Positions 1 through 9,139 of a stretch of 64,000 nt of DNA are shown here, one piece after another (position 1 is the stretch's first letter; each line of letters opens with the position of its first letter). The stretch is taken from assembly GCA_036500205.1 (NCBI GenBank), contig DASYCK010000041.1, forward strand, positions 62,001 to 126,000, written 5' to 3'. The translations under genes and the position numbers were made by a program. The DNA is from DASYCK01 sp036500205. GTDB taxonomy: Bacteria > Myxococcota_A > Polyangia > Fen-1088. The notes beneath the pieces are model-generated. The model was given only the letters and a program-made list of their open reading frames with translations. It was not told the DNA's origin and searched no databases.

Positions 1-3000
1 TTGCATGTGGGCGCCGACACGAACCTGCGCGCCGCCACCCGCGTCGGGGCCAGCAAGTACGACCTGTCGCAGCTCCCCATCTTCTCGAAGACGCTGTTCT
101 ACGTGCGTGAGAACTACTTCGACAAGAACCGCCTCGATCCCAAGCGGATGCTGGTGGGCGCGCTCGACTTCGTGCAGCGAGACGTCCCCGAGATCTTGAT
201 CGACCGCTGGCCCGAGCGGGACCCCAAGCAGGTGACCGTGAAGGTGAACGGCCAGCAGCGCGTCTTCTCGATCGAGAAGGTGGACGCCCCGTGGAGCCTG
301 CGCACGACGTTGATGGATATCTTCCGCTTCGTGCAGCCGAACCTGCAGCCGGTCCCCGAGAAGGAAGAGGCGCGGCGGCTGGTCGAGATCGAGATGGCCG
401 CCACGAACGGCATGCTCTACACGCTCGATCCGCACTCGGTGCTGCTGGACGTCGAGACCTACAAGGACATGCGGGCGCAGACCCAGGGGAAGTTCGGCGG
501 GCTCGGCATCGTCATCGAGATGGACAAGAAAAACCGCATCACCGTGAAGCGCCCCATGCCCGACACACCCGCCATTCGCGTGGGCCTGAAGGCCAAGGAT
601 CACATCGTCCGCATCAACAACGAATCGACGATGAACATGACCTTGAACGAGGCGGTGGAGCGGCTGCGTGGTGACGTCGACACCAACGTCGACGTCTACA
701 TCGAGCGGGACGGCCTGACCGGGTCGAAGAAGTTCACCATCACGCGCGCCTCGATCCGCCCGCCGGCCATCGATCCGGCGCCGCGGGTGCTGGCGGTGCC
801 GGCGGCACCCGGCCAGGTGGCGGCGAAGGTCGGCTACTTCCACATGCAGCACTTCTCCGCAAACAGCGCCAGCGATCTCGCCGACGCGCTGTCGATGTTC
901 GAGAAGGAGCACGTGCGCGGCATCATCATGGACCTGCGGGGGAACCCGGGCGGGCTGTACGAGCAGGCCCAGAAGGTGTCGGACGCCTTCATCAAGAGTG
1001 GCACGCTCGTCTCGATGGTCGGGGTGGGGGGCGCGCAGCGGAAAGACGAGACGGCCACCGACAGCGGCCACGAGCCCAACGTCCCGGTCGCCGTGCTGGT
1101 CAACCAGAACTCGGCCAGCGCCAGCGAGATCGTGGCGGGCGCGCTGAAGAACCTCGATCGCGGCGTGATCGTCGGCGAAGGGACGTTCGGCAAGGGCTCG
1201 GTGCAGGTGCTGTTCGACATCCAGTCGCCCGTCCCGTTCGGCGACAAGTCCGAGGACGACAAGCTGGGCCTGAAGCTGACGACGGCGCAGTACCTGACGC
1301 CGGGCGACGTGTCGATCCAGGGGGTGGGCGTCATCCCCGACATCGAGACCGTTCCGTTGGTGGTGCAGAAGGAGGGCGAGCGGTCGTGGATCAGGCTGCA
1401 GTCCTCCGCGCACAAGCGCCGCGAGGCCGACTACGAGTGGCACCTCGAGCATCCGAGTGTGCGTCGGGGGGAGAAGCCGATGGACACCGTGTCGTACCTG
1501 CTGGCGCCCAAGACCGGCGACAAGAAGCACCCCCACGACGACGACGAGGCGATGGCCGACGAGGATGACGACGACGCCAGCGCCGACGACGACGCCGAGA
1601 CCAAGACCGACTTCTTGATGGAGTTCGCGCGTGATTTCCTCGCTCAGGCCAAGGGGGTGCGCCGTCACGAGTTGCTGGCGGCCGCCAAGCCGTTCCTCGA
1701 CAAGGTTCGTGCCACCGAGGACAAGCGGGTCGAGCAGGCGCTGGAGAAGCTGGGCGTCGACTGGTCCGCGGCGCCGGTCTCGGCGGTGGCCCCGCAGCTG
1801 GAGCTGTCGCTGGCAGCCGAGAAGTACGACGGCAAGGTGGCGGCGGGCAACAACGTGAAGATTCGCGGCGTGGTGAAGAACAGCGGCAGCGGGGTGGCCT
1901 ATCGCGTGCGCGCGTCGCTGGAGAGCGACAGCCCGGTGTTCGACGAGAACGAGATGGTCTTCGGCAAGATCGGCCCCGGCGAATCGAAGAGCTACGAGCT
2001 GGTGGTCAAGGTCCCGGCGTCGTCGTTCACGCGGACCGACGTGCTGAAGGGGACGCTGTCGTCGGCGCGGCCAGTGAACGCCGCCCCGGCCGAATTGATG
2101 TTGAACATCGAGGGCAAGGCGCGCCCGCGCTTCGCGTACACCTATCAGACAGTGGACGACGTGAAGGGAAATCACGACGGTCAGGTCCAGCGCGGCGAGC
2201 AGGTGCGGACCCTCGTGACGGTGAAGAACATCGGCCTGGGTCGGGCGCTGCACACCGAGGCGGTGCTGCGCAACGGCAGCGGTCAGGAGGGGATCCTGAT
2301 CAGCGCCGGCCGCTTCGACGCCAAGGAGATGGCGCCGGGCGAATCGAAGACATTCTCGTTCGTGTACGAGGTGGGGCCGGCCTTCAAGGGCGACGAGTAC
2401 CAGCTGGAGCTGGCCGTCGGCGACACCGTGCTGGGCGAGTCGGTGACCGACAAGATCAAGATCAAGGTGGCCCCGACGGGGGCGTCGCCGGAGGCAGCGA
2501 CCGGGACCGTGACGGTGGCGCGCGACAACATCCCCCTGCGCGAGGCGGCGGGGGACGGCGCGTTGGTGGTAGGCCGGGCGGAGAAGGGGACAGCCTTCAA
2601 GGTGACGGGCAAGGTGACGAACCCGACGGGGACGTTCACCCGCGTCGAGATCGAGAAGGACCGGACGGCGTTCGTCGCCATGAACGACGTGACGGCGGGC
2701 GGGGTGGCCCACCCCGAGTTCAAGCCGGAGTGGCAAGTGACGCCGCCGGTCCTGGTGGTGACGGCTCCCTCGGTCGTCACCGGCGAGACGGTCCGCATCA
2801 AGGGGCACGCCTTCGACGATCGGATCGTCCGGGACGTCTACGTGCGGGTGTGGAATCGGGACGCCAAGGTGCCGATGAAGAAGGTCTTCTACATGCCGAA
2901 CCGGGCCACCGGCGATCGGACCAAGCTCGACTTCGAGGCTGACGTGCCGCTGTGGTTGGGCAGCAACCTCGTTCAGGTGTTCGCGCGCGAATCGAACGAG

Positions 3001-3096
3001 GTGCAGTCGCTCGACACGGTGGTGGTGCTGAAGCGCAGCGGAGCCCTGCTGGCCGAGCCGGCACCGACCAAGGCCTCGAAGACCCCCACGCGCTGA
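1..3096 (+). CDS. S41-family C-terminal processing protease, multidomain, 5' truncated
   Basis: The frame is open at the left window edge and no signal peptide is visible, so the true start lies outside the window. A PDZ domain (about residues 155-245, core GKFGGLGIVI) precedes an S41 protease domain (about 270-450). By comparison with E. coli Prc, the Ser/Lys dyad should be S373 in NSASASEIVAG and K398 in GTFGKGSVQ, the same 25-residue spacing. S41 proteases cleave C-terminal segments of envelope proteins. After the protease come an Asp-rich stretch (about 510-535), two CARDB-like beta domains (about 600-810), an SH3-like segment (about 815-890) and a final beta domain. At more than 1031 residues it is far longer than a normal Ctp protease of 400-700. 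The family is secure; the accessory domains are my reading of the sequence. Confidence 0.88.
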   Translation: MHVGADTNLRAATRVGASKYDLSQLPIFSKTLFYVRENYFDKNRLDPKRMLVGALDFVQRDVPEILIDRWPERDPKQVTVKVNGQQRVFSIEKVDAPWSLRTTLMDIFRFVQPNLQPVPEKEEARRLVEIEMAATNGMLYTLDPHSVLLDVETYKDMRAQTQGKFGGLGIVIEMDKKNRITVKRPMPDTPAIRVGLKAKDHIVRINNESTMNMTLNEAVERLRGDVDTNVDVYIERDGLTGSKKFTITRASIRPPAIDPAPRVLAVPAAPGQVAAKVGYFHMQHFSANSASDLADALSMFEKEHVRGIIMDLRGNPGGLYEQAQKVSDAFIKSGTLVSMVGVGGAQRKDETATDSGHEPNVPVAVLVNQNSASASEIVAGALKNLDRGVIVGEGTFGKGSVQVLFDIQSPVPFGDKSEDDKLGLKLTTAQYLTPGDVSIQGVGVIPDIETVPLVVQKEGERSWIRLQSSAHKRREADYEWHLEHPSVRRGEKPMDTVSYLLAPKTGDKKHPHDDDEAMADEDDDDASADDDAETKTDFLMEFARDFLAQAKGVRRHELLAAAKPFLDKVRATEDKRVEQALEKLGVDWSAAPVSAVAPQLELSLAAEKYDGKVAAGNNVKIRGVVKNSGSGVAYRVRASLESDSPVFDENEMVFGKIGPGESKSYELVVKVPASSFTRTDVLKGTLSSARPVNAAPAELMLNIEGKARPRFAYTYQTVDDVKGNHDGQVQRGEQVRTLVTVKNIGLGRALHTEAVLRNGSGQEGILISAGRFDAKEMAPGESKTFSFVYEVGPAFKGDEYQLELAVGDTVLGESVTDKIKIKVAPTGASPEAATGTVTVARDNIPLREAAGDGALVVGRAEKGTAFKVTGKVTNPTGTFTRVEIEKDRTAFVAMNDVTAGGVAHPEFKPEWQVTPPVLVVTAPSVVTGETVRIKGHAFDDRIVRDVYVRVWNRDAKVPMKKVFYMPNRATGDRTKLDFEADVPLWLGSNLVQVFARESNEVQSLDTVVVLKRSGALLAEPAPTKASKTPTR

Positions 3097-3126
3097 AGTC
3101 GGGACGTTGCCCGTGTTCGTGACGCC

Positions 3127-5901
3127 GTGATGCGCCTGGCCCGTCCAGGAATTCTTGCGCTGGCCTGGGCCGGTTTTCTAGCGGGAGCGGCGACGGGCCT
3201 GGTGGACGGCGCGCGGGCTGCCCTCCTGGTCGGCGTCGATCTCCGCGCCGCTCTCCTGTCCTGTCTGCTGGCCGGCTCGGTCGACGCATTGCTGGGGCTG
3301 GTGGCGGCGACCGCGCTGGGGGCACTGTGGCGCGTGGCGGCCTGGGGCCGGCGCACGGTGCCCGCGTCCTGGGCGATGTCGGTCGCGCTGGCGGTCGGTG
3401 GTGCCGGCGCCGCGGCGGCCACGGTGGCGACGTTTTCGTCGACGCTGGCTCGTCGCAATCGATTCTTGGCCGGCGGGGTCACCGCGCTGGTGATGCTCGG
3501 CGCGGTGGCGCTGGCGACCGCGCTCGCGCCGGCGCTGGCGCGCCTGCTGTCGGGGAGGCGTCGCCGGCCCCTCGACCTCGCGCCCATCGAGCCGGCGGCC
3601 CTGTTGCTGATCCCGTTCGTGCTGATGGTGGGCGGGGCGATGGTCGTCATGGCGGCCGCCCGGGGTCGGCTCCCTTCCCTGGCCCCCGCCACCAGGCAGC
3701 TCGTCATCCAGATGGCGTTCGTGGCGGCCTCCTTGCCGGCGCTCGTCACCGCCACCGAGAGGCTGCCGCTGCGGCTGCGCTTCCCCGGCGCCGCGCTGGT
3801 GGCCGCGCTCGCCTACGGCGGCGCCACGGTGGGGCTGCTGGTCGCGCGCTGGTCCGACAACCTTCGCTTCCTCCCCTGGGCCGACGTGCTCTGCGGCGTG
3901 ACGATCTTCGTCGGCGCCGTCGGGCTCGCGTGGTGGCGCGCCGTCAGTCCGGCGAAGCCGCGAAGGCTGCGGCGCGCGGGCCTGGCCGTGGCGCTCGTCA
4001 TCGCAGTCGGCGCGACGCTCGCCGCCAGCGAGGCCGAGCCGGCGCGCAAGGCGATGACCCGCGCCGGGCTGGTGGCGCCCGTCCTGGCGCGCGCCCGGCT
4101 GGCTTTCGACTTCGATCACGACGGCTACGCGCGCCTGCTGGGCGGCGGCGACTGCGACGACGGCGACGCCAGCATCCACCCGGGCGTGATCGATTTTCCC
4201 GACGATGGCGTGGACGAGGACTGCGACGGCCGGGATGCCACGGCGTCCGTGTTCGCGCCGCGCCCCTTCGCCGCCGTGCCCGACGCCGTTCCACGCGACC
4301 TGAACCTGTTGCTGATCACCGTCGACACCCTGCGTGCCGATCACCTGGGCAGCTACGGCTACGCCCGACCCACGTCGCCGAACCTCGACGAGCTGGCCCG
4401 CGACGGCGGCTTCTTCGTGAACGGCTTCGCGCACGCGCCGTCGACCCGCTACTCGATGCCGGCCATCGCCACCGCGCGCTGGCCGTCGGCCATCACCTGG
4501 GACGAATCGATCTGGTGGCCGCGCATCGGCCCCTCGATGCGCACCATGGCCGAATCGTTGAAGGCGGCCGGCTACGTCACGGGGGCTTTCTACAGCTTCG
4601 ACTACTTCTCCCCCGGGGATCACCGGGGCTTCGAGCGTGGCGTCGATTTCTATCGCGCCGATCGTGCCAGCTTGCACCGGGCCGTGAACGGGCCGATGGA
4701 ATCGCGCGGCTCATCTTCGCGCGAGATGGCCGACGACGCCATCGCCTTCTTCGAGGCGCACCGCGCGGAGAAGTTCTTCCTGTGGGTTCACTTCTATGAT
4801 CCGCATCTGTCGTACGAGCCGCACGCCGAGGTGCCGTCCTTCGGCAGCGGGCGCATGGATCTCTACGACGGCGAGATTCGCTTCACCGATCTGCACATCG
4901 GTCGGGTGGTGGCGCGCTTGCGCGAGCTGGGCCTGTGGGATCGCACCGCCGTCGTCGTCACCGGCGACCACGGGGAGGGGTTCGGAGAGCACGGGGTCAC
5001 CGAGCACGGGTTCCATCTGTACGCAGCGCAGACCAAGGTGCCGCTCATCGTGCGGGTCCCCGGGCTCCCCGCCCGCCGCATCGCCGCCCCCGCCGGGCAC
5101 GTCGACATCGCCCCGACCTTGCTGAATCTGGCCCGCGCGCCGCAGGAGCCGCGCTTTCTGGGCCGCTCGCTCGTTCCGGAGTTGACGGGGCAGGGGGCGG
5201 CCCCGGCGCCTCCGCTGTTCCAGGAGGTGACCTCCGAGCGGGGCAAGAAGCGCGCGCTGGTGAGCGAGGCGTGGCACCTGATCTGGAACTGGACGCCCGA
5301 GAACACCACCGAGTGCTTCAATCTGCGCGGCGATCCCGGCGAGAGGACCGATCTGTGGGGGCGCTCGGGCGCCGAGCCGTGCGTCCAGATGAAGCGCGAG
5401 CTGCAGGGGATGGTGTCGGCGCTATCGGTGCCCCCCGAGGTGGCGGCGCGGCTGAGACAGAGCGTGTTCGGTCCGGGCGCCGCCGTGCCGGCGCTGGCGC
5501 AGCCGATCGGCGCCCGGCTGGGTGACCGGGTGGCGATCGTGGCGTCGAATCCCGTGCCGGCCACCTCGCGCCCCGGCACCGTGGTCGAGCTGCAGCTGCT
5601 GTTCGAGAGCCTGAAGCCGGTGGCCGAGGGGTGGCGGTTCTTCTTTCACGTCATCGGTCCCCAGGGGATGTTCCGCAACCTCGACCACGTGCCGGTCGAC
5701 GGCGCGCTGCCCATCGAGGCGTGGCGCAAGGGGCAGCGGATCCTGGACAAGCTCGAGATCGCGCTGCCGCCCGGGATGCCGCCCGGGGACTACCAGGTGA
5801 TCGCGGGCCTGTATCGCGGGGCGGAGCGGTTGCCGGTCGTCCCCGCGTCGGCCTCCGACGGCAACAGCGCGGCGCGCCTGGCCACGCTGCACGTCCGCTG
5901 A
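3127..5901 (+). CDS. Membrane-anchored sulfatase/alkaline-phosphatase-superfamily enzyme with MopE-like motif
   Basis: This is a 924-residue protein. About residues 1-310 hold several hydrophobic membrane segments. Residues about 326-375 form an Asp/Gly-rich segment (DFDHDGY, GGGDCDDGD, GVDEDCDG) like the MopE/thrombospondin-type calcium motifs. From about 391 there is a sulfatase fold: a metal site in LLLITVDTLRADHLG, then FYDPHLSYEPH and VTGDHGEGFGEHG (about 611). The usual C/S-x-P-x-R formylglycine motif is missing; the matching segment is APSTRYSMPA, so a Ser or Thr nucleophile and phospho- or sulfo-transfer to an envelope glycan or lipid is possible. A beta-rich C-terminal domain follows. 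The start is GTG at 3127 or the adjoining ATG at 3130, 30 bases after the protease stop. Substrate unknown. Confidence 0.85.
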   Translation: MMRLARPGILALAWAGFLAGAATGLVDGARAALLVGVDLRAALLSCLLAGSVDALLGLVAATALGALWRVAAWGRRTVPASWAMSVALAVGGAGAAAATVATFSSTLARRNRFLAGGVTALVMLGAVALATALAPALARLLSGRRRRPLDLAPIEPAALLLIPFVLMVGGAMVVMAAARGRLPSLAPATRQLVIQMAFVAASLPALVTATERLPLRLRFPGAALVAALAYGGATVGLLVARWSDNLRFLPWADVLCGVTIFVGAVGLAWWRAVSPAKPRRLRRAGLAVALVIAVGATLAASEAEPARKAMTRAGLVAPVLARARLAFDFDHDGYARLLGGGDCDDGDASIHPGVIDFPDDGVDEDCDGRDATASVFAPRPFAAVPDAVPRDLNLLLITVDTLRADHLGSYGYARPTSPNLDELARDGGFFVNGFAHAPSTRYSMPAIATARWPSAITWDESIWWPRIGPSMRTMAESLKAAGYVTGAFYSFDYFSPGDHRGFERGVDFYRADRASLHRAVNGPMESRGSSSREMADDAIAFFEAHRAEKFFLWVHFYDPHLSYEPHAEVPSFGSGRMDLYDGEIRFTDLHIGRVVARLRELGLWDRTAVVVTGDHGEGFGEHGVTEHGFHLYAAQTKVPLIVRVPGLPARRIAAPAGHVDIAPTLLNLARAPQEPRFLGRSLVPELTGQGAAPAPPLFQEVTSERGKKRALVSEAWHLIWNWTPENTTECFNLRGDPGERTDLWGRSGAEPCVQMKRELQGMVSALSVPPEVAARLRQSVFGPGAAVPALAQPIGARLGDRVAIVASNPVPATSRPGTVVELQLLFESLKPVAEGWRFFFHVIGPQGMFRNLDHVPVDGALPIEAWRKGQRILDKLEIALPPGMPPGDYQVIAGLYRGAERLPVVPASASDGNSAARLATLHVR

Positions 5902-5907
5902 GGCGCT

Positions 5908-6273
5908 TCAGGCCGGCGGCGCGACGTGCGCGACGAAGTCGATGCCGTGGGCGCGGGACGCCTGCTGGGCGGCGCTCACGAACGCCGCCGCTTCGCCTTG
6001 CGGCGTCTCCACGCAGTCGAGGCGAATGCGCACCCGTTTGCCCCGATATTGCGGGTACTGCTGCTCGAGGAAGCCATCGATCACGTAGCCCAGGTAGCGG
6101 TTGATCTTCTCCTCGATCTCGAGGAACTGCCGCGGGCTCGCCCCCCAGGCGCGCCGCTCGATCATCACCAGCACGACGTGGTCCGAGGCCTCGTCGAGGG
6201 TGATGAGATCCATGATCATCGGGTTCTGCACGCCGGTCGCGCCGAACTCGGCCACCATCTGCTCTTTCGTCAT
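5908..6273 (-). CDS. DUF6572-like small protein
   Basis: This encodes 121 residues from the ATG at 6273, which has GGA six bases upstream. A TTG at 6282, with GGAG upstream, is an equally good alternative and adds three residues. The segment MIMDLITLDEASDHVVLVMI followed by ERRAW resembles the DUF6572 family, small cytoplasmic proteins of unknown role. No signal peptide or membrane segment is visible. It runs opposite to the glycosyltransferase operon and ends seven bases from the sulfatase stop (convergent). Family recognition is from memory of the motif. Confidence 0.65.
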   Translation of the reverse strand: MTKEQMVAEFGATGVQNPMIMDLITLDEASDHVVLVMIERRAWGASPRQFLEIEEKINRYLGYVIDGFLEQQYPQYRGKRVRIRLDCVETPQGEAAAFVSAAQQASRAHGIDFVAHVAPPA

Positions 6274-6368
6274 TCGTTCCAAGGCAAGCTCCGTGGCGCC
6301 AATCTAGCCCGGGGAGGGGAGCGGCGGTAGCAGGGCGCGAACGTGCGGCGGCGCGCCGCGAATTGCGT

Positions 6369-6374
6369 TAGGCT
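6369..6374 (+). promoter_or_regulatory. Putative -10 hexamer (TAGGCT) for a leaderless gene
   Basis: TAGGCT lies 10 bases before a GTG codon at 6385 that has no Shine-Dalgarno sequence. The same arrangement occurs before several other genes in the window. No clear -35 box is seen. Confidence 0.3.
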
Positions 6375-6384
6375 GCGCCGGCAC

Positions 6385-7293
6385 GTGTCCACGGAGCCGA
6401 CAGCCGCGCCGGAGACGCCCAGGGCGTCGGCCCCGGCCCCGCGGCTGGGGATCGCGCTGGCGATCGGTATCGCCCTGCTGGCGACCCTGGAGACGGCCCA
6501 GGCCCTGATCGCCCCCACGCGCGCCCCCACGCCGTCCGACTGGGGGGCGGTGGCGACGGCGGTCCGGGCCGGCTTTCGGCCGGGCGACCTGATCGTGGCG
6601 GCGCCGGCCTGGGCCGACCCGGTCCTGCGCCAGTATCTGGGGGACGTCATCACCATCCCCATGGCGGCCCGCATGGACGACGCCCGTTACGGCCGGGTCT
6701 GGGAGGTGGGACAGCACGGCGCGCACGCCGCCGAGGCGCGCGGAACCGCCACCGAGGAGCGGCGCTTCGGGGCGCTGACGGTGCGCCTGGTCGAGCGTCC
6801 CCCGGCGCAGATCACCTACGACTTTCTCGAGCACTGGACCGAGGCACGGGTGACCCGCTGGGAGCCGGGGGCGCGTCGGCTGGAGGCGTGCCCTTGGCGC
6901 GGCGATCGCTTCGCCTGCCCGACGGGGGGCGCCGTTCATCGCGAGCTGGTCGAGGTCGACACGCGCATCCGCCGCGCGCTGATGGCGCCGCCCGTCGCCA
7001 ACGCCATCATGGCGGTCGAGTTTCCCGCCGTCCCGCTCGGCCGTCAGCTCGAGCTGCGGGCCGGGCTGCACGACGTGTGGGCGCGCAAGCTGGGACGCGG
7101 CACCGTGAACGTCGAGGTCTGGATCGACGGGCAGCCGATCACGAGCGCCACCGTGGGAAATCGCAGCGGGTGGCTTCCCATCCGCATCGACACCACCTTG
7201 CGCGACGGCCAGACGGCGTCGGTGCGCGTGCAGATCTCGTCGCCCGAGCCCAACCTGCGACAACTGGCGTTCGCGGCGGAGGCGCGCCGCTGA
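6385..7293 (+). CDS. Hypothetical membrane-anchored protein, first gene of a glycosyltransferase operon
   Basis: This encodes about 302 residues from the GTG at 6385; an in-frame GTG at 6343 would add 14 residues. I prefer 6385 because a TAGGCT hexamer sits 10 bases upstream of it. One N-terminal membrane helix (LGIALAIGIALLATLE) is followed by a roughly 270-residue exported region without Cys clusters. The start of that region (FRPGDLIVAAPAWADP) resembles the soluble loops of GT-C glycosyltransferases and their partners. The next gene starts one base after the stop, so it is cotranscribed and probably works with the two membrane transferases. No specific family recognised. Confidence 0.7.
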   Translation: MSTEPTAAPETPRASAPAPRLGIALAIGIALLATLETAQALIAPTRAPTPSDWGAVATAVRAGFRPGDLIVAAPAWADPVLRQYLGDVITIPMAARMDDARYGRVWEVGQHGAHAAEARGTATEERRFGALTVRLVERPPAQITYDFLEHWTEARVTRWEPGARRLEACPWRGDRFACPTGGAVHRELVEVDTRIRRALMAPPVANAIMAVEFPAVPLGRQLELRAGLHDVWARKLGRGTVNVEVWIDGQPITSATVGNRSGWLPIRIDTTLRDGQTASVRVQISSPEPNLRQLAFAAEARR

Positions 7294-7294
7294 C

Positions 7295-9139
7295 ATGACC
7301 GCCCGGGGACGCGATCGGAGCGTGGCGCTGTTGCTGTTCGTGGCGGTCGTCGGCTGGCTGCTGGCGACGGAGGGGAAGGAGGGGTTCGGCCGCGACGAAG
7401 GGCAATACATGCGCGCCGGCGAGCGCTACTGGGGCTGGTTCGAGGAGCTCGGTCGCGACGTCCACGCCGGTCATCCCAGGCAGGCGTTCAGCGCCGCCAC
7501 CATCGATCACTACTGGAGCGACAACGCCCCCGATCACCCGGTCATCATGAAGACGCTGTATGGGCTGTCCTGGCGCGCTTTTCACCGTTGCACCTGCATG
7601 GGGCCGGCGCGCGGGCTGCACCCTATCCCGGTGCGGGGGCGCCACGTGACCTTGCCGCTGTTCGCGCGAGAATCGACGGCGTTTCGCTTTCCGGCGATCT
7701 TGATGTCGGGACTGCTGGCGGCGCTGGTGTTTTTCTTCGCGCGGCAGTTCGTTCCCTGGCCGGCGGCGACGGCGGGGGCCGTGCTGACCATCGCGCAGCC
7801 TCACTATTTCTTTCACGCCCCCATCGCCTGCTTCGACGCCCCCATTACCACGATGGCGTTCGCCGTCGGCTACGCCTACTGGAAGTCGCTGCGGTCGGCG
7901 CGCTGGGGAATCTTGTCGGGCGTGGTGTTCGGCATCGCGCTCGGGGTCAAGCACAACGCCTGGCTGATGCCGTTTTTTCTCGGCGCACACGCCCTGTGGA
8001 TGCAGCGGGGACGGCTGCGGCGCCTGCGCCCGCCGCGGGTGCCGCTGGCGTTCGTGTCGATGGCGGTGCTGGGGCCGGCGATCTTCTTCCTGCACTGGCC
8101 CTGGCTGTGGCATCACCCGATCGAGCGGACACGCAGCTACCTGCTGCGCCACCTCGAGCACGAGCACTACAACTTCGAATACCTGGGCTTCAACTGGAAC
8201 CTCCCCCCCACCGACTGGGACCTGAAGCTGCTGCGCACGACGTTCCCGTTCGTGTCGACGGGTCTGACGGTCCCCGTGACCACCTTGGGGCTGGCGGTGC
8301 TGGGGGGCCTGGTGCTGCTGGGCCGTCGCCGGAAGCAGGGCCTCGACGAAGATGGCGGGTGGGACGGCGACCTGCAACTGTGGCGGCCCGCAGAGGAGAC
8401 GGCGAACGTCTCACCATCGCCACCGCCGCCGTCCTGTTTGCCGTCGTGGCTACGCCCGGGGGCCGACGTCGACCGCGCGCCGGGCGCGTTCTTCGTCGTG
8501 CAGATCCTCGGGCCGATGGCGGTCATCGCGCTGCCCTCCACGCCCATCTTCGGCGGCGTGAAGCACTTCATGCCGGCCATGCCGTACCTGGCGGTGGTGG
8601 CCGCCGTGGGGCTCGCCTTCGCCAGCGAGCGTCTCGTCGCGACGCTGCGCGCCTGCGCGGCGCCTCGTCGGGCGGCGATCGCCGCGGTGGCGCTGGCCAC
8701 CCTGGTGTGCGTCCCCGCCGTCGTCGAGACCGAGCGCTCGCGGCCCGATGGTCTGTCCCACTACAACATGATCGCGGGCGGCTTCAGCGGCGGCGCTTCG
8801 CTGGGGATGAACCGGCAGTTCTGGGCCTATTGTGTGTTACCAATGCTCGACTGGGTGAACCAACATGGCCCCGAGAACCGGCGGATGTACTGGCACGACG
8901 TCATCGGCGATGCCCTGTCGATGTACAAGCGTGAAGGGCGGCTGTCGCTGACCGTCGGTGACACCGGCTTCGGCGAGGCGGGCGTCGAGCGGTCGTCGAT
9001 GGGCTTGCTGGTGCACGAGAAGCACTGGGCCCTGTACGAGAAGTTCATCTGGGAGCACTACGGGACCTTGCGCCCGACGCTGGTTCGTGAGCGCGAGGGG
9101 GTGCCGCTGGTGACCCTGTACGAACGGGCGCCGCGATGA
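7295..9139 (+). CDS. GT-C glycosyltransferase, family 39 / ArnT-like
   Basis: This is a polytopic membrane protein of 614 residues. The first periplasmic loop carries GRDEGQYMRA, matching the acidic catalytic motif of the protein-O-mannosyltransferase/ArnT superfamily, which uses polyprenyl-phosphate sugars. Hydrophobic helices include LLLFVAVVGWLLA, ILMSGLLAALVFFFA and ILSGVVFGIALGVK. The C-terminal part (about 500-614) is soluble. It lies between a membrane-anchored protein and a second membrane transferase-like gene, overlapping the latter by ATGA. I infer transfer of a lipid-linked sugar to a cell-surface acceptor; sugar and acceptor are unknown. Confidence 0.8.
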   Translation: MTARGRDRSVALLLFVAVVGWLLATEGKEGFGRDEGQYMRAGERYWGWFEELGRDVHAGHPRQAFSAATIDHYWSDNAPDHPVIMKTLYGLSWRAFHRCTCMGPARGLHPIPVRGRHVTLPLFARESTAFRFPAILMSGLLAALVFFFARQFVPWPAATAGAVLTIAQPHYFFHAPIACFDAPITTMAFAVGYAYWKSLRSARWGILSGVVFGIALGVKHNAWLMPFFLGAHALWMQRGRLRRLRPPRVPLAFVSMAVLGPAIFFLHWPWLWHHPIERTRSYLLRHLEHEHYNFEYLGFNWNLPPTDWDLKLLRTTFPFVSTGLTVPVTTLGLAVLGGLVLLGRRRKQGLDEDGGWDGDLQLWRPAEETANVSPSPPPPSCLPSWLRPGADVDRAPGAFFVVQILGPMAVIALPSTPIFGGVKHFMPAMPYLAVVAAVGLAFASERLVATLRACAAPRRAAIAAVALATLVCVPAVVETERSRPDGLSHYNMIAGGFSGGASLGMNRQFWAYCVLPMLDWVNQHGPENRRMYWHDVIGDALSMYKREGRLSLTVGDTGFGEAGVERSSMGLLVHEKHWALYEKFIWEHYGTLRPTLVREREGVPLVTLYERAPR

